A stretch of DNA of 34,954 nucleotides from Candidatus Neomarinimicrobiota bacterium. GTDB taxonomy: Bacteria > Fidelibacterota > UBA2242 > B5-G15. Under the pieces are notes generated by a model that saw only the letters and a program-made list of their open reading frames with translations, did not search any database and had not been told where the DNA came from. Position numbers and translations under genes: made by a program. Position 1 is the first letter of the stretch, and each line of letters starts with the position of its first letter. Positions 25,493 through 32,960 of this stretch are shown here, piece by piece. The stretch spans positions 1-34,954 of the forward strand of contig JACDNV010000021.1 in the NCBI GenBank assembly GCA_017656425.1, in the 5' to 3' direction.

Positions 25493-28450
25493 ATGAATTT
25501 GAAAAAAGGGAAATTAGAAGCGTTTTTGTTAATTCTGACAATATCATTTGTAATTATCTATTTTGGTTGTGCTCCAAAAATACCAAGTAAATCGGACCTT
25601 CCAAAATGGACAGTGGGAGTTGAATTACCTCTTTTTAATGAAGTGATAACTGCGGATTCGTTATTTAATGACTCACTAATAGTTAAAGTACCACTTGATG
25701 ATAAGGGAAATTATCTAATTGCATTCAAAGACACTATTGATATTGATTCTTCGCAAGTCGGGAATCAGCTGGAAATTAATGACATTCATCACGAGTATTC
25801 TCAATCTGTAGAGGAAGTCTCTACAGATTCTTCCACAAGCAGAATCGTATCAAAATTTGAAGACACAGGTATAAATCCAGTAACATCGGCGGACTCGACA
25901 GAAATAGGAGAAATAACACTTGATGATGTAGCACCTGACTCCACAGCCCCATTTACATTCAGGGAAGTTATGCCTGATGATATTGTCTCAGAACTAGAAA
26001 ATTTAATCAAAGATGGAGGTGGCTCAACGACGGTAGATAGTATCAAAAGTGCAGATTTAAAGCCTCAATATAAAACCTTTACCTTTGATAATTTTAAGTC
26101 AGCAAATTTTATTTCTGGTAATTTAAAAATTGAAATTGTAAATAAAATGATCGTAACCCTCGGAAGTCCTATAAATGTCTCGATAGAAAAAGTAGAAGGT
26201 GAAGATACTGTAATTATAGAAAATGTCCAATGGGACGAGGAAATAGACCCTGGTAACTCATCATCGCAGGTAATCGACTTATCAGGTAAAACCCTACCGG
26301 GTAATATACTTGTAAAAGTATCAGGTCACTCTGCAGGAACGAAAAATCAATCAATTGATATATCAGAAGACGATCTTGACTCAAGATTCTATGTTGTTAT
26401 ATCTGCAGAGAACCTTGTGGTTTCTAGCGCTGAAGCAAAAGTGCCAGAACAAATTGTAGAAGATAACGGGAATATTCTAATAGATGATCCTGATAATAAA
26501 GTACAATCAGCAAAAGTTTACAAAGGAAAATTTAAGATAACAGTATTGAACGATCTATCTCTCGAGGCTAATATAGAAGTACGTGTACCTTCCATACGAA
26601 CACCTAATGGTGAGGGATGGTCATTTGTTGTAAATGCGACTGGTAAAAATACTACCCAAGAGGTTTATCCTATTGACAATTACGAAATTGTTATAAATGA
26701 TATAAACAACCAACAGTTAGAGTACGAATATACCGTTAGAACAGTTGACACCGGGGAAGAATTCTGTACAGTAAATATGCATGATAAAGTAAAAGTCAAC
26801 TTTGATATCTATGGAAGCAATGAAGGTGAAGATATTTCCTTTTCAGAATTCACGGGAATTACGAAAGCACAGGAAATAAGCGATGAAGGTAAAGTTGATG
26901 TTTCAAGTAGTGAAGCAGAAATTGTAAAGGCGACTGTCAAAAGTGGATCTATTGTTTTACGAATTGACAATGGAATAAACCTTGATAACAATAACCAACC
27001 ACACCTTGTGATCAATATACCCCAAATATACGAATCTGAAGGATCAGACCAGTCTTTGACTAGAGAATTTGACATTTCGTCAGGAAAGGAGAAATATGTA
27101 ATAAACCTTTCAGGAAAAGAAATAAGAATGCAAAGGGATAAACAGTTTATAACTTATACCACTAATATAACTACCCAAAGCAATGTAATATCTTCATATA
27201 ATCTTATTGATTCAATAATAACCGATATCATCGTGCCCGAATTGACTTTTCAAAAAGTAACCGGATATTTTAATAAAGAACCAATAGAAGACTCTGATAA
27301 TATAATTCTTGAAGAAGAAACAAAGGTAGATAAGGCATTGATTAAAAGCGGAACACTTCGCTTAAATGTAAAAAACAATATGGGTGTAATTGCCAATGTT
27401 AACTTTTTAATAAATGAAATAGTTAAAGATGGCAGAGAATTTAATATTAACTTTGATCTTCCTGCAAGCCCTGATCCCCTTGTTCTCGAGTATCCTTTAA
27501 ATGGGTATATCATCGATATGGATATGGATAACCAGGTAATCACCTATAACTCTTCCGTAACCTTACCAAGTACAGAACTTATGACACTGGAATTCGGAGA
27601 GGATATCGATATCGATGTAGATTTGGGGGATATAAAATTTGAAAGAGTAACAGGCTATCTTGATACTGTAAGAGTAGAGATTGACACAATTGCTCAGGAA
27701 ATAGGAGCACTGCCAGAGGGGCTGGATGGACTGGAATTTGAAGAAGCGACACTTAAGCTGGTCTTCAATACAAATATCGGTGTCCCTGTAATTCTGGACC
27801 TCACTATCGTAGCAGAAAATGATAATGGCGAGAAAGTCACAAAACATGTAAGGCAAGATATAACCGAAAATAATGTCGTAAATATCCCACAAGCTGAGGA
27901 TTTGTTCAATATCTTCCCGACCAAAATAATAGCTTTCGGTAAATCAGAAGTCGGCGGAAATGGCTCAGTATCTGAAGATCAATACATAGTAGGAAAGCTT
28001 GTAATAGAATTGCCATTCTCATTAATAATAAAGGACGGTTCTGTATACGAAGGGGTAGAACCAAGCAGAATAGAAGATGAAATACCAGATGAGATACAGG
28101 CTGTAAAATTATTCTATGAATATGAAAATCAGATGTCACTTGGGGCAATTGTTGATGTCTTAGTAGCTGAAGATACATCATATTTTAATAGTGATATTAT
28201 GAAACCAGAAACTTTAGCTTCAATTTATCTATTCCCTGATACAACATATTTTGATTCCACATTTGTTGATGAAGAAAAGATGGAATCTTTAAGAGATTCT
28301 TCTTATATAAAACCCATATTCAGATTCCAGGGAATAAAAGATAAAGATGGAAATCCACTGCCTTCCAGACTAATTGCAACGGACAGCCTTGTGTTGACAA
28401 TATATAGCAGAATATATGGTGAAATTAACCCGGAAGAGTTAATCAAATAA
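25493..28450 (+). CDS. Large repeat lipoprotein with six diverged ~137-residue beta-rich units
   Basis: I do not recognise the 985-residue product. It has a lipoprotein signal (LLILTISFVIIYFGC; lipidated Cys26), so it should sit on an envelope membrane. After a Ser/Asp-rich stretch come six diverged units whose core (x-A-x-V/L-K-x-G-x-L-x-I-x-V-x-N, then alternating hydrophobics) starts near residues 202, 338, 477, 614, 750 and 869. The intervals are 136, 139, 137, 136 and 119. Units 4 and 5 are preceded by a matching IxFxxVTGY segment at about 585-592 and 715-722. The protein is acidic, with alternating strand-like residues and few cysteines, which suggests tandem Ig-like sandwiches. AAGGAAG precedes the ATG. 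An outer-membrane protein gene follows 18 bp later, implying a surface pair. Confidence 0.85.
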   Translation: MNLKKGKLEAFLLILTISFVIIYFGCAPKIPSKSDLPKWTVGVELPLFNEVITADSLFNDSLIVKVPLDDKGNYLIAFKDTIDIDSSQVGNQLEINDIHHEYSQSVEEVSTDSSTSRIVSKFEDTGINPVTSADSTEIGEITLDDVAPDSTAPFTFREVMPDDIVSELENLIKDGGGSTTVDSIKSADLKPQYKTFTFDNFKSANFISGNLKIEIVNKMIVTLGSPINVSIEKVEGEDTVIIENVQWDEEIDPGNSSSQVIDLSGKTLPGNILVKVSGHSAGTKNQSIDISEDDLDSRFYVVISAENLVVSSAEAKVPEQIVEDNGNILIDDPDNKVQSAKVYKGKFKITVLNDLSLEANIEVRVPSIRTPNGEGWSFVVNATGKNTTQEVYPIDNYEIVINDINNQQLEYEYTVRTVDTGEEFCTVNMHDKVKVNFDIYGSNEGEDISFSEFTGITKAQEISDEGKVDVSSSEAEIVKATVKSGSIVLRIDNGINLDNNNQPHLVINIPQIYESEGSDQSLTREFDISSGKEKYVINLSGKEIRMQRDKQFITYTTNITTQSNVISSYNLIDSIITDIIVPELTFQKVTGYFNKEPIEDSDNIILEEETKVDKALIKSGTLRLNVKNNMGVIANVNFLINEIVKDGREFNINFDLPASPDPLVLEYPLNGYIIDMDMDNQVITYNSSVTLPSTELMTLEFGEDIDIDVDLGDIKFERVTGYLDTVRVEIDTIAQEIGALPEGLDGLEFEEATLKLVFNTNIGVPVILDLTIVAENDNGEKVTKHVRQDITENNVVNIPQAEDLFNIFPTKIIAFGKSEVGGNGSVSEDQYIVGKLVIELPFSLIIKDGSVYEGVEPSRIEDEIPDEIQAVKLFYEYENQMSLGAIVDVLVAEDTSYFNSDIMKPETLASIYLFPDTTYFDSTFVDEEKMESLRDSSYIKPIFRFQGIKDKDGNPLPSRLIATDSLVLTIYSRIYGEINPEELIK

Positions 28451-28468
28451 TAGAGAATGAGGCATATT

Positions 28469-29767
28469 ATGAATAAAAAAGCAATAGTAATAATTACACT
28501 AATTCTTACAATTTTCCTTTTTTCAAATGGGCAGGTTTACAACAATGCCAAATCTATTTCATTAGCCAATGCATATATGATGGCTGCAACTGGAAGCAAT
28601 GCTATCTACTGGAACCCGGCACTTCTTGCAAACTATACAAATAATATAACAATGAACTTCGGCATTATCCCGATTGTACCTGTAAATTCTATAAATATTG
28701 TAAATAATTCTATAAACGTAAGCTGGCTTAATAGATATTTTTTCTCCGGCCTGTATCTTACTGATGAAATAAAAAATGAAATGTTATCATTTATACCTGG
28801 TTCAGGATTAAATCTTGCAGGATTTGCAAACGGGCAGTTAATTGGTATGCAAGTAAAGAATTTTGCTTTTGCAATTAGTCTTGAAGTTGCTGGTTGGGGA
28901 AAAATTCCAAAAAATGTATTCGAATTTGTATTTATGGGTAGTAGAATCGGAGATACAATAGAACTGAGTGATGTAGATGCAAATGCTTACGGATTTATCA
29001 GTCTTGATATGGGATATGGAAAAAGGTTAAAAAATGATCTGATAGAAAAAATATTTGAATCTTTTTCTATTGGCTTATCTGGTAGACTAATTTTGGGAAT
29101 TGCACATGCACGCCCTGACTATGTGAGTGGTTCTCTTACCTTTTTAAAAGAAGGAATTCAAGCAAACGCTGACACAAGGGTAAAAATTGGACTTGGTGGC
29201 CTGGGTTTTTCTATCGGAGCAGGTATGGCAGGTAAGATCAATGACAAAATTGAAGTTGGACTTTCCTTTAATAATATAATATCTAACATTAGCTGGGGAC
29301 TTTTAAAATCCTATGAAAAACTGATCATTTATGATAAACTAATTGAACCTGATGAAATGTTTGACGAAGATATTGATTCATTATTACAGCTAGGGGTTGT
29401 CATTGATACATTAATTGAAGACGGAGAAAAATTTAACTCACAATTAATACCCTATATAATTCTTGGTGGTAAGTTCAAACCAAATGAATTCATGACAACA
29501 TATTTTAACCTTATACAGCCAATAGGCGAAAACTTAATTAATTCCTCATCACCCGTGATCTCATCAGGAATAGAGATAAACTCATTAGGTTTCTTCCCAA
29601 TAAGGTTTGGACTTGCAATAGGCGGTGGATATGGAATACAATGGGGTAGTGGATTTAGCCTGCAGAGAAATAGATACTCCTTCGACTTCGGCTTTTATCA
29701 AAACGCCGGATTTTTCAACCACGCAAAAGGCTTTGTAATAGCCTTTGGACATGAATTTAGGTTTTAG
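28469..29767 (+). CDS. Outer-membrane beta-barrel protein, PorV/FadL-like with DUF5723-like features
   Basis: About 432 residues with an N-terminal signal peptide (MNKKAIVIITLILTIFLFSNG/Q). After it comes SISLANAYMMAATGSNAIYWNPALLA, the N-terminal signature of FadL/PorV-type barrels of FCB bacteria. Many amphipathic strands follow, and the protein ends in EFRF with the terminal Phe typical of barrels inserted by BAM. I prefer ATG 28469 (GAGG at 6 nt) to the ATG 28457 four codons upstream, which lacks a site. It follows the repeat lipoprotein by 18 bp, and the two are likely co-expressed. A role in type IX export or substrate uptake is possible but not shown. Confidence 0.85.
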   Translation: MNKKAIVIITLILTIFLFSNGQVYNNAKSISLANAYMMAATGSNAIYWNPALLANYTNNITMNFGIIPIVPVNSINIVNNSINVSWLNRYFFSGLYLTDEIKNEMLSFIPGSGLNLAGFANGQLIGMQVKNFAFAISLEVAGWGKIPKNVFEFVFMGSRIGDTIELSDVDANAYGFISLDMGYGKRLKNDLIEKIFESFSIGLSGRLILGIAHARPDYVSGSLTFLKEGIQANADTRVKIGLGGLGFSIGAGMAGKINDKIEVGLSFNNIISNISWGLLKSYEKLIIYDKLIEPDEMFDEDIDSLLQLGVVIDTLIEDGEKFNSQLIPYIILGGKFKPNEFMTTYFNLIQPIGENLINSSSPVISSGIEINSLGFFPIRFGLAIGGGYGIQWGSGFSLQRNRYSFDFGFYQNAGFFNHAKGFVIAFGHEFRF

Positions 29768-29882
29768 CCTTAAATATATTTAAAAAATAACCGAATATCA
29801 TAAATAAAATTTAAGAAGTAGCAATAAACTTTAATTTCATAGATAACTTTTGTATAAATTATAACTAGTAATAATTGTTATA
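29768..29882. other. Short AT-rich intergenic region with a 14-bp palindrome
   Basis: TTAAATATATTTAA at 29770-29783, 3 bp after the barrel gene stop, is a perfect palindrome. A possible -10 TATAAA lies at 29853-29858 before the hydrolase gene. Both are weak signals in such AT-rich sequence. Confidence 0.3.
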
Positions 29883-30539
29883 ATGAAAAAGGAAATTTAT
29901 CTTAATAACAAAAATATAGAAAAGAAGGCAGAAAAATTTTTATTGTTAAGAAATAAATTCAAAAAAAGAGAAATTGAATTACTTCCTTATAGAACAGGCA
30001 TATTAGTTATCGATATGCAAAAATATTTTACAGACACTTCATCACATGCCTACATTCCAAGTGTACCTCCAGTTATTAGACGAATAAAATCACTTATAAA
30101 TATAGCAGAACAAACAAGCATGAAAATTATTTTTACAAAACATATTGATAAGGATAATTCATCTCCGATGACACGTTGGTGGGAGAAGTCCATAAAACCT
30201 AATAATCAGTACAGTCAATTAACACCTGGATTAGTTGATAGCATCGAAAATTTTGTGTTAATAGAAAAAGACCAATATGACGCCTTTTTCAATACAAACC
30301 TCGAGGATTTACTAAAAAACAACAATATAACTACTGTAATCATAACAGGAGTACTCACTCACCTTTGTTGTGAAACCACTGCAAGGTCAGCTTTTATCAG
30401 AGGATTTAATGTTTTATTCCCTGTAGATTGTACAGCCACCTATAATGAACAATTTCATAAAGCCGCACTTTTAAATCTTGCACATGGATTTGCAATATTA
30501 ACGTCAGCAAAAGAAATATATGGAAAACTTTCACATTAG
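29883..30539 (+). CDS. Isochorismatase/nicotinamidase-family cysteine hydrolase
   Basis: The 218-residue protein has the alpha/beta fold of isochorismatase-like amidohydrolases. Its triad is Asp44 (ILVIDMQKYF), Lys129 (LIEKDQYDAFF) and Cys162 (VLTHLCCETTARSAF). The cis-peptide segment GVLTH precedes the nucleophile. Family members hydrolyse amides such as nicotinamide, N-carbamoyl compounds or ureides; the substrate is unknown. A basic N-terminal extension (residues 1-35) precedes the fold. No SD is seen. The flavoprotein gene begins 20 nt before its stop, so it is the first gene of a tightly overlapping trio. Confidence 0.9.
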   Translation: MKKEIYLNNKNIEKKAEKFLLLRNKFKKREIELLPYRTGILVIDMQKYFTDTSSHAYIPSVPPVIRRIKSLINIAEQTSMKIIFTKHIDKDNSSPMTRWWEKSIKPNNQYSQLTPGLVDSIENFVLIEKDQYDAFFNTNLEDLLKNNNITTVIITGVLTHLCCETTARSAFIRGFNVLFPVDCTATYNEQFHKAALLNLAHGFAILTSAKEIYGKLSH

Positions 30540-31389
30540 TATAATTGGAGCCGGTCCAGCCGGTATGTTTTGCGCAATTCAGTTAAAAAAATATGGATAC
30601 GATCCAGTTATATTTGAAAAAGATAAAATTGGGGGGCTGTCGAGAGAAGCCTACTTTATTAATAATATACCAGGATTCCCGAATGGTATTAATGGGATAC
30701 ATTTTGCAAATCTATTACAAAAGCATCTCGAAAAATTTAATATTAAATTTATTAATTCGAAGATTGAGAAAGTGATATACGAAAACAATCAATTTATCCT
30801 AACAACCCTATTTGGTAACTATTCGTGTAATATACTTATTGTCGCATCAGGTACAAAACCAAAACCTTCAAATACAAAAATTAGTGAAAAACTAAAATCA
30901 AAAGTTTTTTATAGCCTGGATAACCTTAGAGACTATAAGGCTAAATGCATAGCAATAATTGGTTCAGGTGATATAGCCTTTGATTATGCACTCAGCTTAT
31001 CCAACAAAAATAAAGTAATAATCTTAAATCGATCAAGCAAACCAAAAGCGATACCAGCCCTCATTGAGGAAGCAGAGAAAAAACATAATATAAAATTACT
31101 AAATGAGACTGAGCTAGTAAAGGTAGAAGAATATAGAGACAGATTGTTACTAACCTTAAATAATCTAAAAGAAATAGTAGTTGATCACATTCTTTTTGCA
31201 ATTGGAAGAGAGCCCGAGCTTGATTTTATTGATAAAAAAATCATTAAGAAGCACAATGTTTTAAATATGAGCGGGAAATTATATATCATAGGGGACGCAA
31301 AAAACGGAATTTATAGACAAATAACGATAGCAGCAGGAGGGGGAATAAGATGTGCAATGGAAATCCACAATCGGTTAAAACAAACATAA
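30520..31389 (+). CDS. Thioredoxin-reductase-like FAD/NAD(P)H oxidoreductase lacking the CxxC
   Basis: The 289-residue flavoprotein has the FAD Rossmann motif GAGPAG (10-15), the NAD(P)H motif IGSGDIAFDYA (147-157), the GDA of the second FAD site (258-260) and YRQITIAAGGG (265-275) of thioredoxin reductases. The redox CxxC that normally lies just before the NAD(P)H motif is absent; only Cys143 is near. TrxR-like proteins without CxxC include ferredoxin-NADP reductases of the YumC type, so an electron-donating role to a partner is plausible. It overlaps the hydrolase gene by 20 nt and the radical SAM gene by 40 nt. It is shorter than YumC-type reductases (about 330-350). Confidence 0.85.
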   Translation: MENFHISIIGAGPAGMFCAIQLKKYGYDPVIFEKDKIGGLSREAYFINNIPGFPNGINGIHFANLLQKHLEKFNIKFINSKIEKVIYENNQFILTTLFGNYSCNILIVASGTKPKPSNTKISEKLKSKVFYSLDNLRDYKAKCIAIIGSGDIAFDYALSLSNKNKVIILNRSSKPKAIPALIEEAEKKHNIKLLNETELVKVEEYRDRLLLTLNNLKEIVVDHILFAIGREPELDFIDKKIIKKHNVLNMSGKLYIIGDAKNGIYRQITIAAGGGIRCAMEIHNRLKQT

Positions 31390-32306
31390 ATATGAGAATA
31401 ATTTCAACAACAGGTAGAGAAGATCTTGCTACTGTTTATACCGCTACAATTAATGGAAAATACGTGGAATTCGTTGAATCTTTACAGCCACCCTTAGACA
31501 TTTCACAGAAATGGGTACTCATTGTTTCAACTTTGAGTGGTTGCCCTATAAAATGTAAAATATGTGATGCAGGTGATTATTATAAAGGGAAATTAACTAT
31601 TGATGAAATACTATCTCAAATAGACTATATGGTTCTTAAAAAATTTCCTGACAGAAAAATAAAAACAAAAAAGTTTAAGATTCAATTTGCGCGAGTTGGA
31701 GAACCAGCTTTCAATCCTGCTGTTTTAGAAGTAATCGACAAATTAAAAACTTATTATTTAGCTGATGGAATAATGCCGTGCATTTCTACAATAGCTCCAG
31801 AGGGTTATGATTACTTTTTTGAAAAACTACTTAAAGTAAAAAAAGAAAAATACCCACATAATTTCCAATTACAATTTTCTATACATACAACAGATCCTGA
31901 TTTGAGAGAATGGCTAATACCTGCAAAAAAATGGAACCTGGATAAAATCGCAATGTATGGTGAAAGATTTTATGATCCCGGTGGAAGAAAAATCACCTTA
32001 AATTTTGCTATAAATGAAAATTCCCCGGTCGATTCGGATATCTTACTGAAACACTACAACCCCGATATCTTTCTTATTAAACTCACACCGATAAATCCTA
32101 CCTATAATGCTCTTCATTATAATCTGGCACACCTTGACTTTGAAAATTATTTAAAAAATATGCAAAACAAATTAACTGATGCAGGTTATGAGGTTATAAT
32201 AAGTATAGGAGAATTGGAAGAAAACAAAATAGGTAGTAACTGTGGTCAGTTCATAAAAAAGCACAGATATACCTCACAAGTTAATAGGTTTGCATATAAG
32301 TATTAA
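31350..32306 (+). CDS. Short RlmN/Cfr-like radical SAM protein lacking the resolving cysteine
   Basis: The 318-residue protein has the radical SAM cluster C65-PIK-C69-KI-C72, RVGEP (115-119), a SIHTTDPDLREWLIPAKKWN segment as in RlmN, and IGSNCGQF with Cys298 at the position of RlmN Cys355, the methyl carrier. RlmN and Cfr carry a second cysteine seven residues before the cluster (Cys118 and Cys105); here that position is Ile58. The N-terminal accessory domain of RlmN is also missing. It is therefore a divergent homologue with unknown substrate. The start at 31350 follows GGAGGGGG at about 9 nt, though that sequence also encodes a conserved Gly run of the upstream protein. ATG 31392, 2 nt past the flavoprotein stop, is the alternative. 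It is the last gene of the trio. Confidence 0.88.
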   Translation: MCNGNPQSVKTNINMRIISTTGREDLATVYTATINGKYVEFVESLQPPLDISQKWVLIVSTLSGCPIKCKICDAGDYYKGKLTIDEILSQIDYMVLKKFPDRKIKTKKFKIQFARVGEPAFNPAVLEVIDKLKTYYLADGIMPCISTIAPEGYDYFFEKLLKVKKEKYPHNFQLQFSIHTTDPDLREWLIPAKKWNLDKIAMYGERFYDPGGRKITLNFAINENSPVDSDILLKHYNPDIFLIKLTPINPTYNALHYNLAHLDFENYLKNMQNKLTDAGYEVIISIGELEENKIGSNCGQFIKKHRYTSQVNRFAYKY

Positions 32307-32960
32307 ATAGACAATTATGCAAAGAACACAACTGTTCCAAATTAAATAAATCCTTGAATAATAAAACGATTGAAGCATGACTATTTATTAAAGAATAAAA
32401 ACTCTTTTATGGATAAACACAATGTAACAGATTAGAAAAATTTAATAGAAAGAGATTATAGTATCAAATTAATCGTGTCTGCAAAATGAATATAAAAAGA
32501 AAAACCCGATTAATTTGGGGCATGTATATGATATTATTGTTTAAATGCAAGATTTGGAATATCATGTAAAAATATTTTCAATCTAATATACAAAATTCCT
32601 GCTATGTGCTTTTCCTTTAATCCCAATTAAACCAAGAGATAAAGAGGAGAACAAGAATTATTAGGATATTTCCCAATGATAAGTCGTTTCTGGGGTTAAT
32701 AAAAATGATGTGTATAGAGTATAGTTAGTATTGGCAAAGTGGGATAAGGTATCTGAACACTATTTCAATACGCCATAATTATATACTATGTTTCTAAATC
32801 ATAAAAAAATTATCATTGTTAGTTTCATACAAAAAACAAGCCCGATCCTCTCTTTACAGGGAATCGGGCCTATCATCTGCATTTTATACTATTACTACCT
32901 ATATATACATAAAACTGGTATTTAACAGAACTTACCTAAGTTCAGTTTTAGTTTACTAAG
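32307..32960. other. Noncoding convergent region between the radical SAM and pectate lyase genes
   Basis: No credible reading frame is found in about 650 bp. It holds an 11-bp perfect inverted repeat, CAAATTAATCG (32465-32475) and CGATTAATTTG (32507-32517), with a 31-nt loop, and the terminator at 32830-32869. Nothing else stands out. It may be decayed sequence, since no relic of a known gene is visible. Confidence 0.5.
32830..32869 (-). terminator. Rho-independent terminator of the pectate lyase gene
   Basis: On the minus strand GCCCGAT and ATCGGGC (32840-32846 and 32863-32869 on the plus strand) form a 7-bp GC-rich stem. It can be extended by CC/GG pairing, with a loop of about 12 nt. The stem is followed by TTGTTTTTTG. 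It lies about 90 bp after the pectate lyase stop. The plus-strand side has no U-run, so it serves the minus strand. Confidence 0.8.

Noticed and set aside
27563-28181. Minus-strand frames opposite the repeat lipoprotein
   Set aside because: Antisense shadows with no start signal; the plus-strand repeat protein explains the region.
32307-32960. Insertion sequence or pseudogene in the noncoding gap
   Set aside because: No transposase fragment, target duplication or gene relic is visible; only a single inverted repeat.
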